Notes under the pieces: model-generated | Database searches by the model: none | Seen by the model: only the letters and a program-made list of their open reading frames with translations | What the model was told of the DNA's origin: nothing | Source of the DNA: Kluyvera sp036759925 | GTDB taxonomy: Bacteria > Pseudomonadota > Gammaproteobacteria > Enterobacterales > Enterobacteriaceae | DNA length: 64,000 bases | Reading direction: 5' to 3' | Assembly (NCBI RefSeq): GCF_036759925.1 | Contig: NZ_JAPKIB010000013.1 | Coordinates: forward strand, 1 to 64,000 | Program-made: the position numbers and the translations under genes | In this document: piece by piece, positions 17,513 through 26,772 of the stretch | Layout of the letters: every line of letters starts with the position of its first letter | How positions within the stretch are numbered: position 1 is the first letter of the stretch

Positions 17513-18592
17513 TTAGTTAATTTCGAAATCTAAATCCAGGTCGTCTTCTTTTTCGACAACCGCTTTCTTGTTCTTACGCGCCAGGCTCTTCAGGACGTTG
17601 ACGCTCACCGCCGTCACCACCGCACCGACCACAATCGCCAGCAGGTAGCCCAGTTTGCCTTCAACCACCGGCAGGACAATCAGACCGCCCCACCCGGCGT
17701 AGCACTGCGCTCCCATCAGCGCGGCGGTCACCGTGCCACAGACAGAGCCCAGCATAATGGAAGGGATCACGCGCAGTGGGTCGGCAGCGGCGAACGGAAT
17801 CGCCCCTTCGGTGACGCCAACGCAGCCCATGACCAGCGCAGCTTTACCCGCTTCACGCTCTTCGTTACTGAAGTTCTTACGATTAATCAGCGTTGCCAGG
17901 CCCAGGCCCAGCGGCGGAACGCAGATCCCCACGGCAGCAATCGCGACGACGGTATAGACGCCCTGAGAGACGCAGATCAGCATGAAGGCGTAGGCCACTT
18001 TGTTGACCGGGCCGCCCATATCGAATGCCAGCATCAGGCCCATAATCACCGCCAGAACCACAATGCTGCCAGCCTGCATCCCTTGCAGCCACTGCGTCAG
18101 GCTGGAGGTCAGCAGACCCACCGGCTCACCCAGCCCCCACATCATGATGCCTGCGGTAATAAAGGTGCCGACGATAGGAATCACGAAGATAGGCATCACC
18201 GAGCGCAGCACTTTGTGCACCGGGATCTTCTTCAGGTAGTGGACCACGATGCCGCCGATAATCCCGGCAATCAGCGCGCCGAAGAAACCCGCGCCAAAGC
18301 TGTTACCGACCCACGCGCCGATGGCGCAGGGCGCTAGCGCCGAACGTTCAGCAATGGAGTAACCGATGTAAGCCGCCAGGAACGGCACCATCAGCGTCAG
18401 GCCCGCGACGCCGATATCAAAAAGTTTTTTCAGGCTAGGGTCGGTTGCAGCATCAGGTACGGCCCCTTTGCCGTACAGCATGACGGAGACGGCCAGTAAA
18501 ATACCGCCCGCAACCACAAACGGGATCATGTGCGACACGCCAGTCATCAAATGCTGACGGGTGTTTTTGAGTATTTGCACCAATTCTTTCAT
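17513..18592 (-). CDS. frwC: PTS fructose-like permease EIIC
   Basis: FrwC is the membrane channel of the fructose-like PTS. Its 359 residues have about nine to ten hydrophobic segments and the fructose-family signatures VGVTEGAIPFAAADP (near 259) and FDMGGPVNK (near 194). The C-terminal tail is charged and cytoplasmic. A GGAGCGACTG ribosome-binding region precedes the ATG. The gene is divergent from ptsA, which supplies HPr, EI and EIIA domains, so the two transcription units build one complete phosphorelay. Confidence 0.95.
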   Translation of the reverse strand: MKELVQILKNTRQHLMTGVSHMIPFVVAGGILLAVSVMLYGKGAVPDAATDPSLKKLFDIGVAGLTLMVPFLAAYIGYSIAERSALAPCAIGAWVGNSFGAGFFGALIAGIIGGIVVHYLKKIPVHKVLRSVMPIFVIPIVGTFITAGIMMWGLGEPVGLLTSSLTQWLQGMQAGSIVVLAVIMGLMLAFDMGGPVNKVAYAFMLICVSQGVYTVVAIAAVGICVPPLGLGLATLINRKNFSNEEREAGKAALVMGCVGVTEGAIPFAAADPLRVIPSIMLGSVCGTVTAALMGAQCYAGWGGLIVLPVVEGKLGYLLAIVVGAVVTAVSVNVLKSLARKNKKAVVEKEDDLDLDFEIN

Positions 18593-18904
18593 CAGTCGCT
18601 CCTGGGCTTCTTTGGCCCATGTCTATTAGGGTGTTGTGGCAAACAATAGGCAATTGGCGGAGAGACAGACAGTGGATAAAAAGTGCATTTACTGGATTTT
18701 TGTAATATCAAAAGAAAAATGCGAGCGACCTCAAAAGTTGGCATAAGAACCGCCTTAATACGCATGACGTGGAACCTGTGAGGTTGCTCGCATTTTCCAG
18801 TAGACCATACATTTATCCAGTTTTTGACATAAATGTCAGATAGCACGGCCCTTCACAAGCCCCCTATTCTGTTACCCATATCGAATGATTTGGGAGATAA
18901 GGTT
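18593..18904. promoter_or_regulatory. frwC/ptsA divergent control region with large dyad repeats
   Basis: This 312-bp gap holds an 18-bp inverted repeat with one mismatch: AAAATGCGAGCGACCTCA (18716-18733) and TGAGGTTGCTCGCATTTT (18779-18796), separated by 45 bp. Outside the arms, two 24-bp related sequences face each other: GTGGATAAA...TTTACTGG (18672-18695) and the inverse of CTGGATAAA...TCTACTGG (18797-18820). A perfect palindrome, TGACATAAATGTCA, lies at 18825-18838. The symmetry suggests coordinated control of both directions by one regulator, which I cannot identify. The adjacent YijO is a candidate. Confidence 0.6.
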
Positions 18905-21406
18905 ATGGCGTTGGTTGTTGAATTTGTCTGCGAATTACCGAACGGCGTGCATGCTCGCCCCGCCAGCCACGTTGAGACGCTGTGCAACACGTTTAGCTGC
19001 GATATTGAATGGCATAACCTGCGTACGGATCGCAAAGGCAACGCTAAAAGCGCGCTGGCAATTATCGGCACCGACACGCTGTCGGGCGATAGCTGCCGCC
19101 TGCTGTTGAACGGTGCGGATGAGCAGAGCGCGCATCAACGTCTCTCTGCCTGGATGAAAGAGGAGTTTCCGCTGTGCGACGCGCCGCTGGCGCAGGTTGC
19201 CAACGTAGAGCAGGAAGCGCTGCCAGAATCCCTGACCCGCCTCAACCCAACGCTGTTCCGCGCACTGCCGGTCTGTAACGGCAGCGCGGGCGGCGTGCTC
19301 ACACGTCTGGCCGCGCTGGATCTCAATAACCTCGGTGAACTTCCGCCCGCGAAAAATGCGGAACAGGAACAGTCGGCGCTGGATAGTGGCTTGACGCGAC
19401 TGGTCAGAACGCTGGAGCTGCGCCTGCTGGACAGCGACAGCACCGCCAGCGCTATCCTCGAAGCACACCGTTCGCTGGCGACTGATACCTCACTGCGCCA
19501 GCATTTACTGGCCGGGGTGAATAACGGCTTGAGCTGCGCGCAGGCCGTCGTTGAAAGCGCCAACCACTTCTGCGCCGAATTTGCCCGCTCCAGCAGCAGC
19601 TATTTACAAGAGCGCGCGCTGGACGTACGCGACGTCGGCTTCCAGCTGCTGCAGCATATTTATGGTGAAGACCGCTTCCCAGCACCGGGCCAGCTGACCC
19701 AGCCGTCCATCTGCGTGGCGGAAGAATTGACCCCAAGCCAGTTCCTCGAACTGGACAAAACCCTGCTCAAAGGCCTGCTGCTGCAAAGCGGCGGTACCAC
19801 TTCGCATACGGTGATCCTCGCCCGCTCCTTTAATATTCCGACCCTTGTGGGCATGGAGATTGATGCGCTGACGCCGTGGCAGAACCAGCCGGTTTACCTC
19901 GACGGTAACGCGGGTGCGGTCATTGTCGCCCCAACCGAGGCTATCACCCGCTACTACCAGCAGGAAGCCCGCGTGCAGGCCGCCATTCACGAACAGCAAA
20001 GCGTGTGGCTGCATAAAGAGGCGCGCACCGCCGACGGCATTCGCCTTGAGGTTGCCGCCAACATTGCCCACTCCGTTGAAGCGCAGGCCGCCTTCGGCAA
20101 TGGCGCGGAAGCCGTCGGCCTGTTCCGCACCGAAATGCTCTATATGGACAGGGCCAGCGAGCCGAGCGAGAGCGAGCTGTATAACATTTTCTGTCAGGCG
20201 CTGGAGTCTGCCGAAGGACGTAGCATTATTATCCGCACCATGGATATCGGCGGCGATAAGCCGGTGGATTACCTCAATATTCCGGCGGAAAACAACCCGT
20301 TCCTCGGCTACCGCGCGGTGCGTATTTATGAAGAGTATTCCGCGCTGTTCACCACCCAATTGCGCGCCATCCTGCGTGCTTCCGCCCACGGCAGCCTGAA
20401 AATCATGATTCCGATGATCTCCTCCATGGAAGAGATTTTGTGGGTCAAAGAGAAGGTGGCCGAAGCCAAACAGCAGCTGCGCAGCGAACACGTGCCGTTC
20501 GATGAGCGCATTCCGCTGGGCATCATGCTGGAAGTGCCGTCGGTGATGTTCATCATCGACCAGTGCTGCGAAGAGATAGACTTCTTCAGCATCGGCAGCA
20601 ACGACCTGACCCAGTACCTGCTGGCGGTCGACCGCGATAACGCCAAAGTGACTCGCCACTACAACAGCCTGAATCCGGCCTTCCTGCGTGCCCTCGACTT
20701 CGCCGTGCAGGCGGTGCACCGTCAGGGGAAATGGATTGGTCTGTGCGGCGAGCTGGGCGCTAAAGGCTCGGTACTGCCGCTGCTGGTTGGGCTGGGAATG
20801 GATGAAATCAGCATGAGCGCCCCGTCGATTCCGGCGACCAAAGCGCGTCTGGCGCAGCTCGACAGCCGCGCCTGCCGCCAGTTGCTCAACCAGGCGATGG
20901 CCTGCCGCACCTCGCTGGAAGTGGAGCATCTGCTCGCCCAGTTCCGTATGAGCCAGCAGGATGCGCCGCTGATTACCCCGCGCTGCATTTCGCTCGATAA
21001 CGACTGGCGCAGCAAAGAAGAGGTCATCAAAGGGATGACCGACAACCTGCTGCTCGCTGGGCGCTGCCGCTACCCGCGCAAGCTGGAAGCCGACCTGTGG
21101 GCGCGAGAAGCGGTCTTCTCCACCGGGTTGGGCTTCAGTTTTGCCATTCCGCACAGCAAATCAGAACATATTGAGCAGTCGACCATCAGCGTCGCACGCC
21201 TGCCCGCGCCGGTAGCCTGGGGCGATGACGAGGCACAGTTCATCATTATGCTGACGCTGAACAAACATGCCGCCGGAGACCAGCATATGCGCATCTTCTC
21301 GCGCCTGGCCCGCCGCATTATGCATGAAGAATTCCGTAGCGCTCTGGTTAACGCCGCTTCTGCCGACGCTATCGCCAGCCTGCTGCAACACGAACTGGAA
21401 CTTTAA
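18905..21406 (+). CDS. ptsA: Multiphosphoryl PTS protein (HPr-EI-EIIA fusion)
   Basis: PtsA (FrwA) fuses three phosphotransfer domains. Residues 1-90 are HPr-like with H16 in LPNGVHARPASH. The middle is Enzyme I-like, with its phospho-histidine in GGTTSHTVILARS near residue 300 and the PEP-binding barrel (GLFRTEMLYMDR, GSNDLTQYLLAVDRDN, GLCGELG). The C-terminal EIIA of the fructose/mannitol family carries H750 in FAIPHSKSEH. The start at 18905 gives 833 residues as in E. coli; a frame 24 codons longer runs into the operator region. ptsA-fsaB-gldA form an operon. Confidence 0.96.
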   Translation: MALVVEFVCELPNGVHARPASHVETLCNTFSCDIEWHNLRTDRKGNAKSALAIIGTDTLSGDSCRLLLNGADEQSAHQRLSAWMKEEFPLCDAPLAQVANVEQEALPESLTRLNPTLFRALPVCNGSAGGVLTRLAALDLNNLGELPPAKNAEQEQSALDSGLTRLVRTLELRLLDSDSTASAILEAHRSLATDTSLRQHLLAGVNNGLSCAQAVVESANHFCAEFARSSSSYLQERALDVRDVGFQLLQHIYGEDRFPAPGQLTQPSICVAEELTPSQFLELDKTLLKGLLLQSGGTTSHTVILARSFNIPTLVGMEIDALTPWQNQPVYLDGNAGAVIVAPTEAITRYYQQEARVQAAIHEQQSVWLHKEARTADGIRLEVAANIAHSVEAQAAFGNGAEAVGLFRTEMLYMDRASEPSESELYNIFCQALESAEGRSIIIRTMDIGGDKPVDYLNIPAENNPFLGYRAVRIYEEYSALFTTQLRAILRASAHGSLKIMIPMISSMEEILWVKEKVAEAKQQLRSEHVPFDERIPLGIMLEVPSVMFIIDQCCEEIDFFSIGSNDLTQYLLAVDRDNAKVTRHYNSLNPAFLRALDFAVQAVHRQGKWIGLCGELGAKGSVLPLLVGLGMDEISMSAPSIPATKARLAQLDSRACRQLLNQAMACRTSLEVEHLLAQFRMSQQDAPLITPRCISLDNDWRSKEEVIKGMTDNLLLAGRCRYPRKLEADLWAREAVFSTGLGFSFAIPHSKSEHIEQSTISVARLPAPVAWGDDEAQFIIMLTLNKHAAGDQHMRIFSRLARRIMHEEFRSALVNAASADAIASLLQHELEL

Positions 21407-21417
21407 GAGGAAATAGC

Positions 21418-22080
21418 ATGGAACTGTATCTGGATACCGCCAACGTGCAGGAAGTGGAACGTCTGGCCCGTATTTTTCCGATTGTCGGCGTGACCACTAA
21501 CCCAAGCATCGTGGCCGCCAGCCGCGAATCCATCTGGGACGTGCTGCCGCGCCTGAAAAAAGCGGTGGGCGAAAACGGCACGCTGTTTGCCCAGACCATG
21601 AGCCGTACCGCCGAAGGCATGGTGGCCGAAGCGCGTAAGCTGAATGATGCCGTGCCGGGGATAGTCGTGAAAGTCCCGGTCACCGACGAAGGTCTGGTGG
21701 CGATTAAGCTTCTGAAACAAGAGGGTATTCCAACGCTTGGCACCGCTGTCTACAGTGCCTCTCAGGGGCTGCTTGCCGCACTGGCGGGGGCAAAATACGT
21801 GGCGCCGTATGTCAACCGCGTCGACGCCCAGGGCGGTGACGGTATCCGCATGGTGCAGGAGCTGCAATCGCTGCTGGAGCTGCACGCGCCGGAAAGCAAA
21901 GTGCTGGCCGCCAGCTTTAAAACCCCACGTCAGGCGCTGGACTGTTTATTGGCAGGATGTGAAGCCATCACCCTTCCTTTAGATGTAGCGCAACAAATGC
22001 TCGGCACACCCGCTGTAGAGTCAGCTATTGAGAAGTTTGAGCAAGACTGGAAAAACGCATTTGGGAATCTGAACCTGTAG
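21418..22080 (+). CDS. fsaB: Fructose-6-phosphate aldolase 2
   Basis: FsaB (TalC) is a class I aldolase of the transaldolase family that cleaves fructose 6-phosphate to dihydroxyacetone and glyceraldehyde 3-phosphate. The 220 residues are standard. The Schiff-base lysine K85 lies in GIVVKVPVTDEG. Other features of the short-transaldolase barrel (GVTTNPSIVA near 24, YVNRVDAQGGDG near 134) are present. It starts 11 bp after ptsA with AGAGGAAATAGC upstream. With gldA downstream, dihydroxyacetone made here can be reduced to glycerol. Confidence 0.97.
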   Translation: MELYLDTANVQEVERLARIFPIVGVTTNPSIVAASRESIWDVLPRLKKAVGENGTLFAQTMSRTAEGMVAEARKLNDAVPGIVVKVPVTDEGLVAIKLLKQEGIPTLGTAVYSASQGLLAALAGAKYVAPYVNRVDAQGGDGIRMVQELQSLLELHAPESKVLAASFKTPRQALDCLLAGCEAITLPLDVAQQMLGTPAVESAIEKFEQDWKNAFGNLNL

Positions 22081-22089
22081 GAGAAATGT

Positions 22090-23193
22090 ATGGATCGCAT
22101 TATTCAATCACCAGGTAAGTATATTCAGGGTGCCGACGTCATCACTCGTCTTGGTGATTATCTGAAGCCAATGGCCAATAGCTGGCTGGTCGTGGGCGAT
22201 AAATTCGTGCTGGGATTTGCCGAAGAGTCTCTGCGCAAAAGCCTGACCGGCGCGGGCCTGTCCGTTGAAATCGCGCCGTTCGGTGGCGAATGTTCACAGA
22301 ACGAAGTTAACCGTCTGCAGGACGTGGCGAACAGCGCCAAATGCAGCGCTATTTTAGGTATCGGTGGTGGGAAGACGCTGGATACCGCCAAAGCGCTGGC
22401 CCACTTTATGAATCTGCCGGTGGCGATTGTTCCCACCATCGCGTCTACCGATGCCCCGTGCAGCGCGCTCTCCGTGCTGTACACCGATGACGGTGAATTC
22501 GACCGTTACCTGATGCTGCCGCACAACCCGAACATGGTTATCGTCGATACCAAAATCGTCGCCGGTGCGCCTGCGCGCCTGCTGGCTGCCGGGATTGGCG
22601 ATGCGCTGGCAACCTGGTTTGAAGCCCGCGCCTGCTCGCGCAGCGGCGCCACCACCATGGCGGGCGGGAAATGCACCCAGGCCGCGCTGGCGGTCGCTGA
22701 GCTTTGCTACAACACGTTGATTGAAGAAGGCGAAAAAGCCATGCTGGCCGCCGAGCAGCACGTGGTGACGCCAGCGTTGGAGCGCGTCATTGAAGCTAAC
22801 ACCTACCTGAGCGGCGTCGGCTTTGAGAGCGGGGGCCTGGCGGCAGCGCACGCGATTCACAACGGCATGACGGCGATTGCGGACGCACACCACTACTACC
22901 ACGGTGAGAAAGTCGCATTTGGTACCCTCACCCAACTGGTGTTGGAAAACGCGCCGGTGGAAGAAATTGAAACCGTGGCAGCGCTTTGCCATAGCGTTGG
23001 TCTGCCAATCACCCTGGCACAGCTGAGTATCAAAGAGGATATTCCGGCGAAAATGCGCCTGGTAGCGGAAGCGGCCTGTGCGGAAGGCGAGACCATCCAC
23101 AACATGCCGGGCGGCGCGGATCCTGACCGCGTTTACGCGGCGCTGTTGGTGGCTGACCAGTACGGGCAGCGTTTTCTGCACGAGTGGGAGTAA
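22090..23193 (+). CDS. gldA: Glycerol dehydrogenase (NAD+)
   Basis: GldA oxidises glycerol to dihydroxyacetone or works in reverse. It is a 367-residue iron/zinc-dependent alcohol dehydrogenase. The NAD-binding GIGGGKTLDTAK lies near residue 94. The metal ligands Asp173, His256 and His274 of the E. coli enzyme fall in GIGDALATWFEA, AHAIHNGMTA and YYHGEKVAFG, which are all intact. It lies 9 bp after fsaB and ends near a REP element and a bidirectional terminator shared with katG. Confidence 0.97.
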   Translation: MDRIIQSPGKYIQGADVITRLGDYLKPMANSWLVVGDKFVLGFAEESLRKSLTGAGLSVEIAPFGGECSQNEVNRLQDVANSAKCSAILGIGGGKTLDTAKALAHFMNLPVAIVPTIASTDAPCSALSVLYTDDGEFDRYLMLPHNPNMVIVDTKIVAGAPARLLAAGIGDALATWFEARACSRSGATTMAGGKCTQAALAVAELCYNTLIEEGEKAMLAAEQHVVTPALERVIEANTYLSGVGFESGGLAAAHAIHNGMTAIADAHHYYHGEKVAFGTLTQLVLENAPVEEIETVAALCHSVGLPITLAQLSIKEDIPAKMRLVAEAACAEGETIHNMPGGADPDRVYAALLVADQYGQRFLHEWE

Positions 23194-23200
23194 TGAGATA

Positions 23201-23274
23201 AGGTAGCCCGGCCGAACGAAGTGACGCCGGGATCTCCCCGGAGTCGCCGCTAACGCGCCTCGTCCGGGCTACCT
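23201..23274. repeat. REP-like palindromic pair downstream of gldA
   Basis: AGGTAGCCCGGCCGAACGAAG...CGCCGGG (23201-23231) and CGTCCGGGCTACCT (23261-23274) form inverted outer arms around a central GC-rich stretch. It is the same family as the element after ppc. Confidence 0.75.
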
Positions 23275-23286
23275 TAAACCCACAAA

Positions 23287-23320
23287 CAAAAATCCCCGCT
23301 TTCGCGGGGATTTTTTTATC
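23287..23320. terminator. Bidirectional terminator between gldA and katG
   Basis: AAAAATCCCCGCTTTCGCGGGGATTTTTTT is a stem of eight GC-rich pairs flanked by A and T runs. It can terminate both converging genes. Confidence 0.92.
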
Positions 23321-23334
23321 CCTTCACGCCCACC

Positions 23335-25509
23335 TTACAGCAGGTCGAAACGGTCCAGGTTCATCACTTTCACCCATGCCGCCACGAAGTCTTTCACAAA
23401 CTTCTCTTTCGCATCGCTGGAGGCATAAACCTCCGCCAGTGCACGCAGTACGGCGTTAGAGCCAAAGACCAGGTCAGCGCGCGTGGCGGTGTATTTCACC
23501 TCACCGCTCGCACGGTCACGGCCTTCAAACAGCTCAGACGTTTCGTCGGTTGCTTTCCACTCGGTGCGCATATCCAGCAGGTTGACGAAGAAGTCAGTGC
23601 TGAGCGCGCCCACGTTGTCGGTAAAGACGCCGTGATTGCTGCCGTCGAAGTTTGCACCCAGTACGCGCATGCCGCCAACCAGTACGGTCAGCTCCGGCGC
23701 GGTCAGAGTCAACAGCTGTGCTTTGTCGATCAGCAGAGATTCCGTGGTTGCTTCGCCCGGTGCCGCACGATAGTTACGGAAACCATCGGCAAGCGGTTTG
23801 AGCAGCTCAAACATCTCGATGTCCGTCTGATCCTGACGCGCATCTACGCGGCCCGGCGTGAACGGCACTTTAACGTCAACGCCAGCCGCTTTCGCCGCCT
23901 GCTCAACGCCCACCACACCGGCCAGCACGATAATGTCGGCCAGAGAAGCTTTGTGCGCTGACTTATAGATGCCTTCAAGCACCGGCAGTACGCGAGCCGC
24001 CGTGGCGTTCACTTCCCAATCACGCTGCGGCGCAAGCGCCAGACGCGCACCGTTAGCCCCGCCGCGCTTATCACCGCCGCGGAAGGTTGAAGCGGAAGCC
24101 CAGGCGACCGACACCAGCTCACCGACGGAGAGGCCGGATGCCGCAATCTCAGCCTTCAGGCTTTCGAGATCTTCGGCGGTCGGGTTGAAGAACGCATGCG
24201 GCAGCGGATCCTGCCAAATCAGATCTTCACGTGGCACTTCTGGCCCGATGTAACGCGCTTTTGGCCCCATATCACGGTGAGTCAGTTTGAACCACGCGCG
24301 GGCAAAGGCTTCGTTAAAGGCCTGCGGGTCGTTCAGGAAGCGGCGAGAAATTTTATCGAAGTCCGGATCGAAGCGCAGCGTCAGGTCGGTCACCAGCATG
24401 GTTGGCTTACGTTTTTTCGACGGGTCGAACGGATCCGGAATGATGTCCGGCGCATCGACCGCTTCAAACTGAATAGCGCCAGCCGGGCTGCGGGTCTGCA
24501 CCCATTCGTATTTGAACAGGTTCTCGAAGAAGTAGTTGCTCCACTGGGTAGGCGTCTGTGTCCAGACCACTTCCAGACCGGAGGTGATGGCATCTTTACC
24601 TACGCCGCTGCCGTAGCTGTTTGCCCAGCCCAGACCCTGAGATTCAATTGGTGCCGCTTCCGGATCCGGACCGACGTGCGTAGCCGAAGCCGCGCCGTGG
24701 GTTTTACCCAGCGTGTGACCACCGGCAATCAGCGCCACGGTCTCTTCGTCGTCCATCCCCATGTTACCGAAGGTGGCGCGAATCGCCGCTGCCGCAGACA
24801 GCGGTTCACCGCTGGCGTTTGGCCCTTCTGGGTTCACGTAGATAAGGCCCATTTCGGTCGCCGCAAGCGGGCGTTTCGCCAGCTCTTCCGGATCACGGTG
24901 CGCCAGCCAGGCTTTTTCATCACCCCAGTTTACGTCCTGATCCGGTTCCCACACGTCTTCGCGTCCGGCACCAAAACCAAAAGTACGGAAGCCAGAGTTT
25001 TCCAGCGCCACGTTACCCGCAAGGATATACAGATCGGCCCAGGAGATTTTCTGCCCATATTTCTGTTTGATTGGCCACAGCAGACGACGCGCCTTATCCA
25101 GGCTCACGTTATCCGGCCAGGAGTTGAGCGGTGCAAAACGCTGTTGGCCGCGCCCTGCGCCACCGCGACCGTCGGTAGAACGGTAAGTACCCGCACCGTG
25201 CCACGCCATGCGGATAAACAGCCCCACATAGCTACCCCAGTCTGCTGGCCACCAGGATTGCGAATCCGTTAACAGCGCACGAATATCACCCTTCAGTGCG
25301 GAGTAATCTAATTTGCTGAATTCTTTGCGATAATCGAAATCTTCACCCAGCGGGTTAGATCGATTGGAATGCTGATTAAGTAGATCAACGCGAAGCTGCT
25401 TCGGCCACCAGTCCTTGCTACTGGTGCCAGCGCCGGCGCTTAAATCGTGACCACCACCGTGGTGGAAAGGACATTTACCTGCGTTCTGGATATCGTCTGG
25501 CGTGCTCAT
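23335..25509 (-). CDS. katG: Catalase-peroxidase
   Basis: KatG is a bifunctional heme enzyme that removes hydrogen peroxide. Two peroxidase-like domains span 724 residues. The distal residues R100, W103 and H104 (FIRMAWHGAGTYR), Y224 (GLIYVNPEGP) and M250 (NMGMDDEE) make up the Trp-Tyr-Met cross-link needed for catalase activity. The proximal heme ligand is H265 in LIAGGHTLGKTHGA. I chose ATG 25509, preceded by AAGGGAG, over the adjacent GTG. The upstream OxyR site predicts peroxide induction. It follows metF in the same orientation, as in E. coli. Confidence 0.98.
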   Translation of the reverse strand: MSTPDDIQNAGKCPFHHGGGHDLSAGAGTSSKDWWPKQLRVDLLNQHSNRSNPLGEDFDYRKEFSKLDYSALKGDIRALLTDSQSWWPADWGSYVGLFIRMAWHGAGTYRSTDGRGGAGRGQQRFAPLNSWPDNVSLDKARRLLWPIKQKYGQKISWADLYILAGNVALENSGFRTFGFGAGREDVWEPDQDVNWGDEKAWLAHRDPEELAKRPLAATEMGLIYVNPEGPNASGEPLSAAAAIRATFGNMGMDDEETVALIAGGHTLGKTHGAASATHVGPDPEAAPIESQGLGWANSYGSGVGKDAITSGLEVVWTQTPTQWSNYFFENLFKYEWVQTRSPAGAIQFEAVDAPDIIPDPFDPSKKRKPTMLVTDLTLRFDPDFDKISRRFLNDPQAFNEAFARAWFKLTHRDMGPKARYIGPEVPREDLIWQDPLPHAFFNPTAEDLESLKAEIAASGLSVGELVSVAWASASTFRGGDKRGGANGARLALAPQRDWEVNATAARVLPVLEGIYKSAHKASLADIIVLAGVVGVEQAAKAAGVDVKVPFTPGRVDARQDQTDIEMFELLKPLADGFRNYRAAPGEATTESLLIDKAQLLTLTAPELTVLVGGMRVLGANFDGSNHGVFTDNVGALSTDFFVNLLDMRTEWKATDETSELFEGRDRASGEVKYTATRADLVFGSNAVLRALAEVYASSDAKEKFVKDFVAAWVKVMNLDRFDLL

Positions 25510-25843
25510 CACTATGCTCCCTTACAGTATTTATCGTTAAGATATACACCCCTGCTGATAAGTTATAGCTGAAATGACCCACGGATTTGATAGTTAATTC
25601 CTCTTATTTTTCCCTTGTCAGAGAGGAATTTCTGCGCAGGTCGAGCCTATCCTTACACAATTTAGGGGAAGTTGACTGTGATCGATCGGGAGAAATGACA
25701 AGAAACCCCTCAAAATATAAGGAGTTTCTTATGTCTAAGCGGGGAATTTGAACGCGAGGCATTGCCCGGTGGCGCTTCGCTTACCGGGCCTACAAAGTGC
25801 CAGAAACGTAAGCCGGATAAGCGCAGCGCCATCCGGCAAAATA
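25510..25843 (-). other. metF-katG intergenic region with BIME repeat and katG leader
   Basis: This 334-bp gap holds the katG leader and OxyR site (25510-25600) and an A/T-rich stretch with no assignable motif (25600-25695). A weak hairpin, AGAAACCCCTC...GGAGTTTCT (about 25700-25731), may end metF transcription. A paired REP element lies at 25762-25838 (GCCCGGTGGCGCTTCGCTTACCGGGC, then GCCGGATAAGCGCAGCGCCATCCGGC). The second half is identical to the unit before ppc. Confidence 0.75.
25556..25597 (-). promoter_or_regulatory. OxyR binding site upstream of katG
   Basis: On the minus strand AACTATCAAATCCGTGG...TTTCAGCTATAACTT closely matches the footprinted E. coli katG OxyR site as I recall it (AACTATCGCATCCGTGG...TTCAATTATAACTT). 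The flanking sequence has otherwise diverged, so conservation here indicates selection on the operator. Confidence 0.82.
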
Positions 25844-26731
25844 TTACGCCGGGCGCACACCCAGCGTGTGGCAAATGGCGTAGCTCATTTCCGCACGGTT
25901 CAGCGTGTAGAAGTGGAAATCTTTCACCCCTTCACGGCTCAGGATTTTAACCATGTCCATCGCGATGTTGGCGCCCACCAGCTTGCGGGTTTCGGCATCA
26001 TCGTCCAGGCCGTCGAACATCGTCGACATCCAGGCAGGAATGCGCACGTTGGTCATGTCGGCAAATTTCTTCGCCTGTTTGAAGTTCGAGACCGGCAGGA
26101 TGCCCGGAATAATTTCTACATCAATACCCGCCGACACGCAGCGGTCACGGAAGCGCAGATAGCTTTCGACGTCGAAGAAGAACTGAGTGATGGCGCGGTT
26201 TGCCCCGGCTTCCACTTTACGTCTCAGGTTAAGCAGATCCGCCTGAGCGCTTTTCGCTTCCGGATGCACTTCCGGGTAGGCCGCTACGGAGATATCAAAA
26301 TCCGCCACGTCTTTCAGCAAAGTGACCAGGTCGGAGGCATACATTTCCGGTTTACCGCTGCCCGGTGGCAGGTCACCACGCAGGGCGACGATATGACGGA
26401 TGCCGTTGTTCCAGTAGTCCTGGGCGATGGCGCGCAGCTCGTCGCGCGTGGCATCAATGCAGGTCAGGTGCGGCACGGCTTCCAGACCGGTGCGGTCTTT
26501 AATGCCTTTAATAATGCTGTGCGTGCGGTCGCGCTCACCGGAGTTCGCCCCGTAGGTAACCGAGACGAATTTCGGCTTCAGGCTGCTTAGGCGATCGATA
26601 GAGTTCCACAGGGTTTGCTCCATTTCACTGGTGCGCGGCGGGAAAAACTCGAAAGAAACGTTAATCTGCCCTTGAACCTCGGCCAGACTCTGATTCAGCG
26701 CTTCCCGCTGGTTGGCGTGAAAAAAGCTCAT
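25844..26731 (-). CDS. metF: 5,10-methylenetetrahydrofolate reductase
   Basis: MetF is an FAD enzyme that reduces methylene-THF to 5-methyl-THF, the methyl donor for methionine. The 295 residues form one TIM barrel, with INVSFEFFPPRT at the N-terminus (catalytic Glu) and the FAD/NADH-binding segments HLTCIDATRDEL, IVALRGDLPPG and ITQFFFDVESYLRF. The N-terminal MSFFHANQREALNQSLAEV matches E. coli. MET boxes upstream predict MetJ repression. In E. coli metF directly follows metL; here about 7 kb of other genes separates them. Confidence 0.98.
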   Translation of the reverse strand: MSFFHANQREALNQSLAEVQGQINVSFEFFPPRTSEMEQTLWNSIDRLSSLKPKFVSVTYGANSGERDRTHSIIKGIKDRTGLEAVPHLTCIDATRDELRAIAQDYWNNGIRHIVALRGDLPPGSGKPEMYASDLVTLLKDVADFDISVAAYPEVHPEAKSAQADLLNLRRKVEAGANRAITQFFFDVESYLRFRDRCVSAGIDVEIIPGILPVSNFKQAKKFADMTNVRIPAWMSTMFDGLDDDAETRKLVGANIAMDMVKILSREGVKDFHFYTLNRAEMSYAICHTLGVRPA

Positions 26732-26772
26732 ACCTTACCTCTATCAATCACGTGTCATTATTGTTGTGTTGT

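Noticed and set aside
19604..21154. A 516-codon open frame antisense to ptsA
   Set aside because: It mirrors codon positions of the GC-rich ptsA gene, has no ribosome-binding site and a composition (His, Arg and Gln rich) typical of antisense shadow frames.
25732..25752. A six-codon frame (MSKRGI) behind a strong TAAGGAG on the plus strand between katG and metF
   Set aside because: Too short, no promoter seen, and the ribosome-binding-site-like sequence is one arm of a hairpin that may end metF.
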